From positions 1 to 51,094 of the forward strand of contig CAZGLL010000011.1 in assembly GCA_964526225.1 (NCBI GenBank): DNA of 51,094 bases, given 5' to 3'. The position numbers and the translations under genes were made by a program. How positions within the stretch are numbered: position 1 is the first letter of the stretch; each line of letters opens with the position of its first letter. The notes below the pieces were generated by a model. That model did not search any database, had not been told where the DNA came from, and worked only from the letters and a program-made list of their open reading frames with translations. Shown in pieces: positions 17,777-26,452 of this stretch. Source of the DNA: DRYM01 sp964526225 (GTDB taxonomy: Archaea; Thermoproteota; Thermoprotei_A; EX4484-217-1).

Positions 17777-18940
17777 TCACCTCTTAATTATTCTAATCCT
17801 ATAGTGTACAAAGAAGTCACCAATAACTAATAGTATGAATATTAATCCTTCGAAACCCATTGAAACATAGTGTGATGTTCTTAATTCTTGTTGCATAATA
17901 TATGCTGATTGCGTTAGTACTCCAAAAAATACTGAAACAAGTATCGCTGCTATCGGATTGAGCCTTGAAAGCCATGCTGAAATTATTCCTGTATAGCCAT
18001 ATCCTGGAGTTGCTATTTCAGGGGAAAGTTTTAGTGAATTGGCTGTTAAGTTTACAAATCCCCCTAAACCAGCTAATCCTCCGCTGATAAACATAACTAA
18101 AAGTACTAGTTTTAAATAGTTAATTCCAGCATATTGTGTAGCTTTTTCACTTTCACCAACAATTCTTACCTCATAGCCGAGTACTGTTTTTGCTGAAACA
18201 AACCATAAAGCAATCGCTATTATTATTGCCAATATTAAACCAGCATTGATGCCTACTATTGGCAATGTTGGCATTCTAGCAATTTCGGGAACAACAGGAG
18301 TTCCCTTGAAACCTGGAATAAGGCTTACACCTTGCTCCTTAAGGTACTCTAAATATCGTTCTTTAAAGGCTGGATTAGCTTCATTCCATGGACCGCCCGG
18401 TGAAACCAAGTACCATATTATTTGTAGCGATATGAAGTTCATCATTAAAGTTACTAGTATTTCATTAACTTTCCATTTAGCTCTGAGAAACGCTGGAATC
18501 ATAGCCCAAAGTCCAGGTATTACAAATGCTAGAATCCCCATTAATGGTAAATATAGGAGAGCTGGTAATTCGAAACCTGCCCAATACCATATTACCGGGA
18601 TTGTTGCTACAATAGCCCCTATTTCGAACTGTCCCTCACCACCTATATTGTAAAACGCCATTCTAAAAGGTAGTATAAGCGCTAATGAAGTAAACATTAT
18701 GGGTATTGAAATTTCAATAGCATTACCTAATGTTGCAGGGTCTGTTACGACTCTACCGATTCTAGTGTATGCTTCCATGGGGCTAATGCCTATAGCTAAG
18801 AAAATTATTCCACCGAGCAGTACTCCTGCTATCGCAGAAGCTATTGATACAAGGGCAGGTATCATTCTGGGTATTTCAAGTCTACGTTCAAACTTAATAG
18901 CATATCTTGTACCAGGAATTCTAATAGCCAACATCTTCAC
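17777..18940 (-). CDS. BMP-type nucleoside ABC transporter permease (NupP/YufP-like)
   Basis: The first permease of the importer, 387 residues. It has the long N-terminal extension usual for YufP and the motif FYNIGGEGQFEIGA near residue 95. The coupling loop EVRIVGESEKATQYAGINYLK is near 252. It starts 12 bases after the ATPase gene ends. Together with the neighbouring permease it forms the membrane heterodimer. Confidence 0.9.
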   Translation of the reverse strand: MKMLAIRIPGTRYAIKFERRLEIPRMIPALVSIASAIAGVLLGGIIFLAIGISPMEAYTRIGRVVTDPATLGNAIEISIPIMFTSLALILPFRMAFYNIGGEGQFEIGAIVATIPVIWYWAGFELPALLYLPLMGILAFVIPGLWAMIPAFLRAKWKVNEILVTLMMNFISLQIIWYLVSPGGPWNEANPAFKERYLEYLKEQGVSLIPGFKGTPVVPEIARMPTLPIVGINAGLILAIIIAIALWFVSAKTVLGYEVRIVGESEKATQYAGINYLKLVLLVMFISGGLAGLGGFVNLTANSLKLSPEIATPGYGYTGIISAWLSRLNPIAAILVSVFFGVLTQSAYIMQQELRTSHYVSMGFEGLIFILLVIGDFFVHYRIRIIKR

Positions 18941-18952
18941 CTCTAAGCGGTT

Positions 18953-20524
18953 TTATGGTCTTTTTACTTCTTCAGAAGCAGTTTTTCTTAAAGCACCACC
19001 CATCATTAATCCTATTTCCTCAATGTTTGCTTCCTCCGCTTTAACCACACCCATTATTTCTCCATTATGAATTACAGCTATTCTATCACTTAGCATTAGA
19101 ATTTCCTCAAGATCTTCAGATATTAAAAGTACTCCTACACCCCTATTTCTCTGCTCAATAAGTATCTTCCTAACATATTCCGTAGCACCAACATCAAGCC
19201 CTCTTGTTGGATATACTGCAACTATTAGTCTCGTTTTTCTACCCGGCGTTTCGGCAAGTTCTCTTGCTAGGATAAGTCTTTGCAAGTTTCCGCCGGAAAG
19301 TGTTCTCGCTGGTGCAAAAATGCTTGAGTACATCATGTTAAGTTCTTTTGCTCTTTTACTAGTGAACTCATAAATATATGGTAAGTTGAGTACTATTTTG
19401 TTTTTAACAAATGGCGGATATCTGTGATGTCTCATAATCATGTTTTCCCATATTGTTAAGTTGGGTACTGTTCCAACATATATTCTGCTTTCAGGAATGT
19501 ATGCTACACCAAGCTCGAAAATTTTCTTAGGTGAAGCATTTGTTACATCGATCCCGGCTATAATTACCTTGCCTTTTTCAGCTTTTCTCATCCCTGTTAT
19601 AACTTCTGCTAATTCTTCTTGACCGCTTCCAGCAATACCTGCTATTCCAAAAACTTCGCCTGGATAAACCTCTAACGACACGTTTTTGACGGCCATTACT
19701 CCTTTATCGCTTAAAGCGTAAAGTCCTTTTACTTCTAAAACGGGTTCTTCAGAAACAATTTTTGCAGGTTCCTTCCTTATTCTAAACAAGACTTCTCTAC
19801 CAACCATCATTCTAGCTAAATCAGCTAAACTTACCTTCTTAGGATCGACAGTTCCAATAACATGTCCTTTCCTAAGAACAGTCACTCTGTCACAAAGTTC
19901 CTTTGCTTCCTCTAATTTATGAGTAATGAAGATTATCGATTTTCCTTCCTCTTTCATTCTCTTTAACGTATTGAAGAGTTCCCTTGTTTCTTGCGGTGTT
20001 AAAACAGTTGTTGGTTCATCAAGAATTAGAATATTCGCATTCCTTATTAGTGCTTTCAAAAGTTCGACATATTGTCTCTCACCCATAGATAGTTGCCATA
20101 TTTTAGCTTTAGGATTTATTTTAAATCCATACATGTTCGCTAATTCAACAATTTTCTTTTCAGCCTCTTTCATCCTAAGAACCATGCCGAACTCTTTTAA
20201 TCCTAAAATCACATTTTCAACAACAGTGTGGGCCATTACTAGTTTGAAATGCTGAGGTACCATACCTATGCCTAGTTTAATGGCGTCCTTAGGCGATTTA
20301 ATGTTAACCTTTTTACCATGAATATATATCTCCCCAGCATCAGCCCTATATACACCATAGAGAATACTTACCAACGTTGTTTTTCCAGCACCGTTTTCTC
20401 CGAGAAGACCGTGAATTTCACCTGCTTTAACTTCGAAATCTACATGGTCTAAAGCTAGAACACCGGGAAATTGCTTAACAATACCTTTCATCAGTACTGC
20501 TGGAGGTTCTTCTTCCGAAGTCAC
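18953..20524 (-). CDS. Double-domain ABC ATPase of the BMP-type nucleoside importer (NupO/YufO-like)
   Basis: Two fused nucleotide-binding domains in 523 residues, the architecture of sugar/nucleoside importers such as YufO and RbsA. The first half has Walker A GENGAGKTT near 41, signature LSMGERQYVEL and Walker B LILDEPTTVLT. The second half begins VEVYPGEVFGIAGIAGSGQEE, the usual degenerate Walker A, with LSGGNLQRLILARELAE as signature. It starts with GTG and has GGTGG upstream. It is the first gene of the operon ATPase, two permeases, binding protein, tatA, tatC. Confidence 0.93.
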   Translation of the reverse strand: MTSEEEPPAVLMKGIVKQFPGVLALDHVDFEVKAGEIHGLLGENGAGKTTLVSILYGVYRADAGEIYIHGKKVNIKSPKDAIKLGIGMVPQHFKLVMAHTVVENVILGLKEFGMVLRMKEAEKKIVELANMYGFKINPKAKIWQLSMGERQYVELLKALIRNANILILDEPTTVLTPQETRELFNTLKRMKEEGKSIIFITHKLEEAKELCDRVTVLRKGHVIGTVDPKKVSLADLARMMVGREVLFRIRKEPAKIVSEEPVLEVKGLYALSDKGVMAVKNVSLEVYPGEVFGIAGIAGSGQEELAEVITGMRKAEKGKVIIAGIDVTNASPKKIFELGVAYIPESRIYVGTVPNLTIWENMIMRHHRYPPFVKNKIVLNLPYIYEFTSKRAKELNMMYSSIFAPARTLSGGNLQRLILARELAETPGRKTRLIVAVYPTRGLDVGATEYVRKILIEQRNRGVGVLLISEDLEEILMLSDRIAVIHNGEIMGVVKAEEANIEEIGLMMGGALRKTASEEVKRP

Positions 20525-20849
20525 TGAAAAACCACCCAGAATCGTATCTAGAGGTAATTAATTGAGCTATACACTAAAATCTTTAAGGCGTATATAAAAA
20601 TCTTTCCAACAATCTAAGAAAAAGACCTTAAACTAACACAAGTTATACACTTGAAATTGAGCTATGAAAACTTTACTAGAAGGGTTTGGTGTAAAAATAG
20701 TAAGCAATGTTTAAACCTCTTAAACCTCCTCAAGATTAGCTATGTAAGGTACTATATTGTTAACGCTTTTAGTTTAGACCAAAGGAATATATTGTGATAA
20801 AAACTAATTATGCTCTAAAAACAACTATATTCTTGTCGAGGTTTGTACT
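20525..20849. promoter_or_regulatory. Divergent control region between nucleoside importer and PLP enzyme
   Basis: A 325-base gap. Reading leftward, TTTTATATA around 20590-20600 is a good TATA candidate for the importer operon. Reading rightward, AATATATTG near 20788-20796 could serve the PLP gene. A small inverted repeat, CAAGT at 20639-20643 and ACTTG at 20649-20653, lies between. ATTGAGCTAT occurs twice (around 20562 and 20657). No open frame or structured RNA was recognised. Confidence 0.35.
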
Positions 20850-22121
20850 TTGGTTTCATATGTTAAATATTTGAAATGTAGTAGATGTGGACGCATTTAC
20901 CATCTACATGAGAAACCTATTGTATGCGAAAATGACGATTTAGGAAGACTAGACATATACTATGATTATGAAAAGGTAAAGGAAGCTATGAGTAAGGAGG
21001 TTTTAGCGAAAAGACCGTTTTATCAATGGAGATATCGCGAATTAATGCCCGTAAGTGATGATAAACACATTGTAACCTTAGGTGAAGGAGGAACACCGCT
21101 AATTAAAGCTAAAAGACTTGCCGAAGAGCTTAGAGTGAAAAATCTATACTTGAAAGATGAAACAAGAAATCCTACGGGGAGTTTCAAGGATAGAGGAATG
21201 ACTGTAGCGGTAAGTATGGCTGTGGAATTTGGCTATAAGGTTACGGTAACTGCATCAAGCGGTAATGCAGCAGCCTCATTATCAGCGTATAGTGCTAAAG
21301 CAGGTCTTGAAACATATGCTTTTGTTATTGAAGAAGCAGGTTACGGTAAGATAGCGCAATTGCTTTTTTACGGAGCAAAAGTTTTCAGGGTTAAAGGGCT
21401 GGGTAAGGAGGATCCTACAGTTAAAATGATGAAAATGACATACAAGAGATATGGATGGTATCCTAGCCCAAGCTTCGGACCCTATAATCCATATCAAATA
21501 GAGGGTCCTAAGGCGATATCTTATGAAATAGTTGAGCAATCGAGATGGAATATCCCAGACTGGGTATTTGTTCCGGTAGGTGCTGCTGCTTTGCTAACAA
21601 GTGTTTGGAAAGGGTTTAGAGATTTTAGAGAACTAGGGTTCATAAATGACCTACCTCATCTAGTAGCGATACAGTCTACAGGGAATGCTCCATTTGTTAG
21701 AGCGTGGAAGGAAAAGGCAGAGCCCTTCAAAATAAAACCATGGGATAAACCTGAAACAATAGCTACGGGACTTGAAGACCCATACCCATGGGATCATGAT
21801 GGAGGTCTTAAAGCACTAAATGAAACCAACGGTAAGGCTGAAGCAGTTCCTGACGAGCTTATTCTGAAGGCAATGAAGTTATTAGCCAAATACGAAGGAA
21901 TATTCGCTGAACCATCAGGTGTTGTAAGCTTAGCTGGATATATGAAGCTTCTCGAAGACGGAGTAATAGACAAAGGGGATACCGCCGTAATTCTAATTAC
22001 AGGACATGGGTTAAAGGATCCAGATATAGTTAAAAAGGTTAGTGGAGATGCGCCAACAATAGAACCCACATTAGAAGATTTCGAGAAAACCTTAAGGGAG
22101 TTCTATGGGCAAAGCGAATAA
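20850..22121 (+). CDS. Threonine-synthase-like PLP-dependent lyase
   Basis: A fold-type II PLP enzyme of 423 residues. The PLP lysine is K113 in NPTGSFKDRG, and ASSGNAAASLSAY near 135-147 binds the carboxylate. The TTG start is seven bases after GAGGT. Two departures from true threonine synthase are visible. The N-terminal zinc ribbon has only three cysteines (C10, C13, C26). The PLP-phosphate loop reads PVGAAALL (242-249) rather than the glycine/asparagine-rich PVGNGGN form. It lies before two YgeW-like carbamoyltransferases and carbamate kinase, where bacterial clusters place the diaminopropionate ammonia-lyase YgeX. I infer an amino-acid ammonia-lyase role; threonine synthase remains possible. 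Confidence 0.8.
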   Translation: MVSYVKYLKCSRCGRIYHLHEKPIVCENDDLGRLDIYYDYEKVKEAMSKEVLAKRPFYQWRYRELMPVSDDKHIVTLGEGGTPLIKAKRLAEELRVKNLYLKDETRNPTGSFKDRGMTVAVSMAVEFGYKVTVTASSGNAAASLSAYSAKAGLETYAFVIEEAGYGKIAQLLFYGAKVFRVKGLGKEDPTVKMMKMTYKRYGWYPSPSFGPYNPYQIEGPKAISYEIVEQSRWNIPDWVFVPVGAAALLTSVWKGFRDFRELGFINDLPHLVAIQSTGNAPFVRAWKEKAEPFKIKPWDKPETIATGLEDPYPWDHDGGLKALNETNGKAEAVPDELILKAMKLLAKYEGIFAEPSGVVSLAGYMKLLEDGVIDKGDTAVILITGHGLKDPDIVKKVSGDAPTIEPTLEDFEKTLREFYGQSE

Positions 22122-22395
22122 GGGAGAAACATAGCGTACATAGCTAATTTCTTATTCAAGATGTTCATAAATACATAATCACACTAATATTTATCGTTAA
22201 AACTATTTTTACAGAAACCCTCTGATGTTATTTAGCTTTTCATTATCGACATTAATATTCAGCCTTGTTTCGAAAAATAAAGTTCTTAAGGTCTATTTCA
22301 AAGGGTTATTTATAACAACTGGGATGCTATATGTTAATTCATTAATTAATACTTTAAATGCTAAGAAAGTAACCTATATTTTGGTGATAGAAGGC
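22122..22395 (+). promoter_or_regulatory. Leader of the first carbamoyltransferase
   Basis: An in-frame extension could start at 22225, but its translation is hydrophobic and low-complexity and does not belong to the family. I treat the stretch as untranslated. TTTATAAC at about 22308-22315 and CTTTAAATG at about 22352 are TATA candidates, and GGTGAT at 22383-22388 is a good ribosome site seven bases before the ATG at 22396. Confidence 0.4.
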
Positions 22396-23439
22396 ATGGT
22401 TTTTCTTAGGTCGGTCATAACTAATCTCGTCGGTAGAGATCTTATAACAACTCAGGAATGGAGTATAGAAGAGCTAAGAGCTACTTTAAAGGTTGCAAAA
22501 GAGCTTAAGAGGATGTATTATTACCTAGGACCATCAAGAATTCCGGATTACCTTAAGAAAAAGGTTTTCGTAATGTTATTTTATGCTCCATCGACGAGAA
22601 CGAGGTCGGCTTTCGAAACAGCTATGGAACTATTGGGGGGACATGCTCAATACGTTGAAGCTAGAATGACTAGAATGGGTGAAGGAGAAGCGCTTAAAGA
22701 TGTTGCTAAAATGTATGAAATATTTGGTGACGCTGTCGGAATAAGAATTCTAGATAAAGCAATCGATTACAAATATGGCGAAGGACACAAGGTCATTAGG
22801 GAAGTCGCTAAATACGCTAATGTCCCGGTAATAAACATGGCTGATGATCAAGAACATCCAACACAAGCTCTAGGCGACATCATGACTATGGAGGAAAAAT
22901 TAGGGAATGTTAGAGGTAAAAAGTTTGTTATTATGTGGGGTTACGCTCCAGTAATTAGGGGTTACTGTAGCATACATGCTGATATGCTTATAGCTACAAG
23001 ATTCGGTATGGATGTTGTCATAGCTCATCCACCAGGATTCGAGCTTCCTGAAAAATATGTTGAATGGGCAAAGCAGAATGCTAAGGAATCCGGAGGCTCA
23101 ATAGAGTTTGTTAATGACTATAGGCAAGCACTCGAAGGAGCTCATGCCGTGTTTCCGAGAAGTTGGTGTTCAAGAAAGCTTGCTGAACTTGGCGCTTCAA
23201 AATTTGGCGAAGAAGAACTCAGAATGTATCAGAAATACCGTGACTGGAGACTTAAAATGGAGGATTTAGACTTAATGGATAAACGTGGAATAATAACACA
23301 TGTTCTACCAGTACTTAGAGGATACGAGGCGGATGATGAAGTAATGGATTCTCCAAGATCTGTAATATATGAGCAAGCCGAAAATAACATGTTTGCTAAG
23401 GCTGCAGTTCTCTTACTTACAATGGGAGGTTTGGTTTAG
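22396..23439 (+). CDS. Knotted carbamoyltransferase, YgeW/AOTC-like (paralogue 1)
   Basis: A transcarbamylase that in this context probably runs in the catabolic direction, splitting a ureido compound with phosphate to carbamoyl phosphate. The carbamoyl-phosphate loop STRTR is at 66-70 and HPTQ at 154-157. GMDVVIAHPPGFELP, KESGGSIEF and the RSWCSRK loop match the knotted class that includes YgeW, putrescine and N-acetylornithine enzymes. The usual HCLP motif near the C-terminus reads HVLP (302-305), so the conserved cysteine is absent. The start ATG follows GGTGAT by seven bases. It is the first of two tandem paralogues before carbamate kinase. Confidence 0.85.
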   Translation: MVFLRSVITNLVGRDLITTQEWSIEELRATLKVAKELKRMYYYLGPSRIPDYLKKKVFVMLFYAPSTRTRSAFETAMELLGGHAQYVEARMTRMGEGEALKDVAKMYEIFGDAVGIRILDKAIDYKYGEGHKVIREVAKYANVPVINMADDQEHPTQALGDIMTMEEKLGNVRGKKFVIMWGYAPVIRGYCSIHADMLIATRFGMDVVIAHPPGFELPEKYVEWAKQNAKESGGSIEFVNDYRQALEGAHAVFPRSWCSRKLAELGASKFGEEELRMYQKYRDWRLKMEDLDLMDKRGIITHVLPVLRGYEADDEVMDSPRSVIYEQAENNMFAKAAVLLLTMGGLV

Positions 23440-23761
23440 CGAAAACTTTCACACTCAACTAAATAATTTTTAAATAGAAAACATAATAAAGAAACAAACC
23501 CTATTACGACAATGATTAATAGTTTATTTACCTCCATTATTAGTTTAAAAGTATGAACCCATGTTCTTTCACTTTCTATAAACAACTTTATTATTAAGTT
23601 CAATAATAAAGTTAAGGGAAAATAAGTTATCATGAAATTTAAATGAATCATTACATACGGGTTTATGTGAAGCCCATACGGAATAATGGTGACTTATTAG
23701 AGAATTCTTATAATCTCTAATTGCTACTAATAGTGAGTGTATCATTTAAGAGGTGAAATTA
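23440..23761. promoter_or_regulatory. Intergenic region with strong hairpin and own promoter for paralogue 2
   Basis: 322 bases between the paralogues. It contains a perfect 12-bp inverted repeat, AACTTTATTATT at 23584-23595 and its complement at 23602-23613, around a six-base loop. CTTATAAT at 23707-23714 is a well-placed TATA box for the next gene. The hairpin lacks a GC-rich stem or T-tract, so it may be an operator or processing signal rather than a terminator. Confidence 0.45.
23584..23613. repeat. 12-bp perfect inverted repeat with 6-nt loop
   Basis: Arms AACTTTATTATT and AATAATAAAGTT are exact reverse complements separated by AAGTTC. In AT-rich DNA short palindromes are common, but twelve paired bases without mismatch stand out against neighbouring gaps. 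Confidence 0.7.
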
Positions 23762-24826
23762 TTGGGTAAACCTTGGTATGTAGGGTATTTTGAAGGAAGA
23801 CATTGGCTAAGGGACATTGATTACACACAAGACGATATTAAAAAAGTTTTGGAAGCGGCTCTCGACTTAAAGAGAAAATATTGGAGCAATGTACCAACAC
23901 CTTATCTTCAAGGTAAAACATTGTTCATGCTTTTCTACAATAGATCACTAAGAACAAGGAATAGCTTTGAAGCAGGTATGTTTCAGCTAGGAGGCCATGC
24001 TCACTTCCTCAGCCCACAGGACATATATACACCAACACTACCTGAAGACATGGTACCTTATCAAACAGAGGCAATACGTGATGTAGCAAGAGTTCTCAGC
24101 AAATATGGTAATGCAATAGCCATTAGAATATATGGTGATGCTGCAAAATGGATTATAGGTAGAGGTCATAGAGTTATCGAGGAATTCGCTAAATGGTCTT
24201 CCGTGCCCGTTCTCAACATGGAGGACGACATATATCATCCATTCCAAGCACTGGCTGACATTTTAGCTGCGGTAGAAACCGTTCCCAAACTACGTGGCAA
24301 GAAGTTTGTTGTAAGCTATGCATATTCAGGAGGTCTTAAGCCATTAGCTGTACCTCAAAGTGTAACATTAATAGCGGCAATGTTCGGCATGGATGTTGTC
24401 GTAGCTCATCCACCGGGATTTGAGCTACAAGATGAAATAATAAAGAAGGCTAAAGAACTAGCAGATCAGTATGGTGGAAGCCTAACTATAACGCATAACA
24501 TGAAAGAAGCTTTTGAAGGAGCAACGTTTGTATATCCGAAAGCTTGGAGTCCTAAAGGATTCTTCCCACCATACAATAGCACAGTAGATAAAGAAGGAGC
24601 TAAGGCATATCAGGCTAAGTTTAAGGACTGGATAGTTACAATGGATTTACTTGAGGAATCAGGAAAACCTTACTACATGCACTGCGGACCAGCAGATAGA
24701 GGACAAGAAGTAACAGATGAAGTACTTGACAGCTATGAGAAGTCACTATACTTCTTAGAAGCAGAAAATAGACTTCACGTACAGAAAGCAGTTATGTCGA
24801 TGGTTATAGGAAGCAAATACGACTAA
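23762..24826 (+). CDS. Knotted carbamoyltransferase, N-acetylornithine-carbamoyltransferase-like (paralogue 2)
   Basis: The second transcarbamylase, 354 residues. The phosphate loop is SLRTR (62-66), as in the N-acetyl/N-succinylornithine enzymes, followed by NSFEAGMFQLGGHA. HPFQ (159-162) replaces HPTQ/HPCQ, HCGP (307-310) replaces HCLP, and the end AENRLHVQKAVMS is typical of the acetylornithine group. The TTG at 23762 is preferred because GAGGTGA lies about six bases upstream; a GTG at 23753 sits inside that site. Bacterial YgeW also aligns well through AVPQS and GMDVVVAHPPGFEL. Carbamate kinase follows 48 bases later, which argues for carbamoyl phosphate production rather than arginine synthesis. 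Confidence 0.85.
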   Translation: MGKPWYVGYFEGRHWLRDIDYTQDDIKKVLEAALDLKRKYWSNVPTPYLQGKTLFMLFYNRSLRTRNSFEAGMFQLGGHAHFLSPQDIYTPTLPEDMVPYQTEAIRDVARVLSKYGNAIAIRIYGDAAKWIIGRGHRVIEEFAKWSSVPVLNMEDDIYHPFQALADILAAVETVPKLRGKKFVVSYAYSGGLKPLAVPQSVTLIAAMFGMDVVVAHPPGFELQDEIIKKAKELADQYGGSLTITHNMKEAFEGATFVYPKAWSPKGFFPPYNSTVDKEGAKAYQAKFKDWIVTMDLLEESGKPYYMHCGPADRGQEVTDEVLDSYEKSLYFLEAENRLHVQKAVMSMVIGSKYD

Positions 24827-24874
24827 TCATATACTTTTCCTCTTTTTCCCAAAAGATGAGGTGCTCTTTAGAAA

Positions 24875-25837
24875 ATGCTTAGAGATCCAAAATGGGTGCT
24901 TATAGCATTAGGGGGAAACGCTTTCCAAACTAAGGGGGAAAAGGGTACCCCCGAAAATTACTGGAAAAATGCTTACCGAGCTGCTGAAACAATAGTTAAA
25001 ATAGTGAAGGAGGGTTATAGAGTAGCTATAACACATGGTAACGGCCCTCAAGTAGGAGTTATTGCTGAATGGATGGAAAGATCAAAAGACAAAATACCGC
25101 CACTAACATTGGACATTGCCGGAGCTATGACCCAGGGATGGTTAGGGTATCTAATAATGCAGTCAGTAAATAACTTACTAATTAAGGAGGGAATGAAGGA
25201 TTCCGTAAAAGGTGTTGTTGCAGTAATTAACCAAGTAGTCGTAAGTAAAGATGATCCTGCATGGCAGAATCCCACAAAGTACGTTGGAACATGGTATACT
25301 GAAGAGGAAGCTAAGAGAATAGCTAAAGAGAAAGGATGGGTTATGAAACCTGATCCGCGTGGGGGATGGAGAAGAGTTGTTCCTTCACCAGACCCCAAGA
25401 AGAACAACGAGGTAGAGGCAATAAAGGCGCTAATAAGAGATGGTTGGATAGTTGTTGCTTCAGGAGGTGGAGGAATACCTGTAATAGAAAATGAAGATGG
25501 AACATTAAGGGGAGCTGAAGCAGTAATTGATAAGGACTTAGCAGGTGAAGTGTTGGCGACACAAATTGAAGCAGGAAAATTCGTTATACTAACAGATATT
25601 GACGGGGTATACTTAAACTACGGAACACTTAACGCGAAAAAACTTAAGAAAGTCACAGTTTCAGAAATCGAAAAATACTATAAAGAGGGACATTTCAAAC
25701 CGGGATCAATGGGTCCAAAAGTTTTAGCAGCAATAAGGTTCATTAAGCATGGCGGCTTACAAGCAGCAATAGGGCATTTAAGAGAAGGTTACGAAGTAGT
25801 TAAAGGTAAAGCTGGAACCCAGATTTATCCTGATTAA
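24875..25837 (+). CDS. arcC: Carbamate kinase
   Basis: Transfers phosphate from carbamoyl phosphate to ADP, giving ATP, ammonia and CO2. The amino-acid-kinase fold is clear: ALGGNAF at 12-18, THGNGPQVG near 49, DIAGAMTQGWLG near 75, VASGGGGIPV near 195, the ATP loop LTDIDGVYLNYG and GSMGPKV near 273. The length of 320 is standard. GAGGTG precedes the ATG. It closes a three-gene run with two carbamoyltransferases; fermentative arginine clusters would also carry arginine deiminase, which is absent. Confidence 0.93.
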   Translation: MLRDPKWVLIALGGNAFQTKGEKGTPENYWKNAYRAAETIVKIVKEGYRVAITHGNGPQVGVIAEWMERSKDKIPPLTLDIAGAMTQGWLGYLIMQSVNNLLIKEGMKDSVKGVVAVINQVVVSKDDPAWQNPTKYVGTWYTEEEAKRIAKEKGWVMKPDPRGGWRRVVPSPDPKKNNEVEAIKALIRDGWIVVASGGGGIPVIENEDGTLRGAEAVIDKDLAGEVLATQIEAGKFVILTDIDGVYLNYGTLNAKKLKKVTVSEIEKYYKEGHFKPGSMGPKVLAAIRFIKHGGLQAAIGHLREGYEVVKGKAGTQIYPD

Positions 25838-25985
25838 ACTTCAATTTAGAAATGTTTGCAAACATAATTTTTTTAATTTCTCACAAACTTCTCTTGAAAG
25901 ATTGTTCACTATAACTATTTTAAACTAATTATATATGGAATAAGGTTAATATTTTCCAAATTCAAAATTTTCATGGGGAAGAGTT

Positions 25986-26441
25986 TTGTCTCGCTACATT
26001 ATTGACGATCTTGACAGGAAAATTCTCAATATATTACAAAACAATGCTGATTTAACATATGCTGAAATAGCTAAAATGCTTAATGTTAGTCCTTCAACTA
26101 TTCATTTAAGAATAAAGAGACTTAAAGAACACGGCTATATTAAATCCATTATTGCTATTGTTGACAGAGCAAGACTTGGATATAATATTATGGCGTTCAT
26201 ATTTGTTAAAACAGATCCTAAAAAACATAGCGAAGCTCTAGAACGTTTAGCTAAAATTAAAGAAATAGTAGAGCTACACGATATTACAGGCGAATATTCA
26301 GCAATAGCTAAAGCATTTGCCATAGATAATGAACATTTAGCTAAAATTTTAGATGTAATAGGGCAAATAGATGGCGTAATATCTACGAGTACATCATTAG
26401 TTATGAGGTCTATTAAAGAACTACCCCTAATAGAACTTTAG
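25986..26441 (+). CDS. Lrp/AsnC-family transcriptional regulator
   Basis: A 151-residue regulator with an N-terminal winged helix-turn-helix (LDRKILNILQNNADLTYAEIAKMLNVSPSTIHLR, shown only by its family pattern of residues 8-42) and a C-terminal RAM ligand-binding domain ending in TSLVMRSIKELPLI. The start is TTG, preceded by GGGGAAG. Such proteins sense amino acids or nucleobase-derived compounds such as beta-alanine. It is a candidate controller of the neighbouring carbamoyltransferase/kinase block, but no shared operator was identified. Confidence 0.88.
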   Translation: MSRYIIDDLDRKILNILQNNADLTYAEIAKMLNVSPSTIHLRIKRLKEHGYIKSIIAIVDRARLGYNIMAFIFVKTDPKKHSEALERLAKIKEIVELHDITGEYSAIAKAFAIDNEHLAKILDVIGQIDGVISTSTSLVMRSIKELPLIEL

Positions 26442-26452
26442 TTTTCTTTTTT

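Noticed and set aside
22225..22395. 57-codon N-terminal extension of the first carbamoyltransferase
   Set aside because: Translation is hydrophobic and unlike the family; the ATG at 22396 has a good ribosome site and gives normal length.
23436..23651. Minus-strand 71-codon hydrophobic frame between the carbamoyltransferases
   Set aside because: Two possible membrane segments, but no ribosome site, very AT-rich DNA, and it contains the hairpin at 23584-23613; composition is explained by AT-rich noncoding sequence.
20850..25837. Arginine deiminase (fermentative arginine) pathway
   Set aside because: Carbamoyltransferase and carbamate kinase fit, but arginine deiminase and an arginine/ornithine exchanger are missing, and the neighbours are purine/pyrimidine ring hydrolases.
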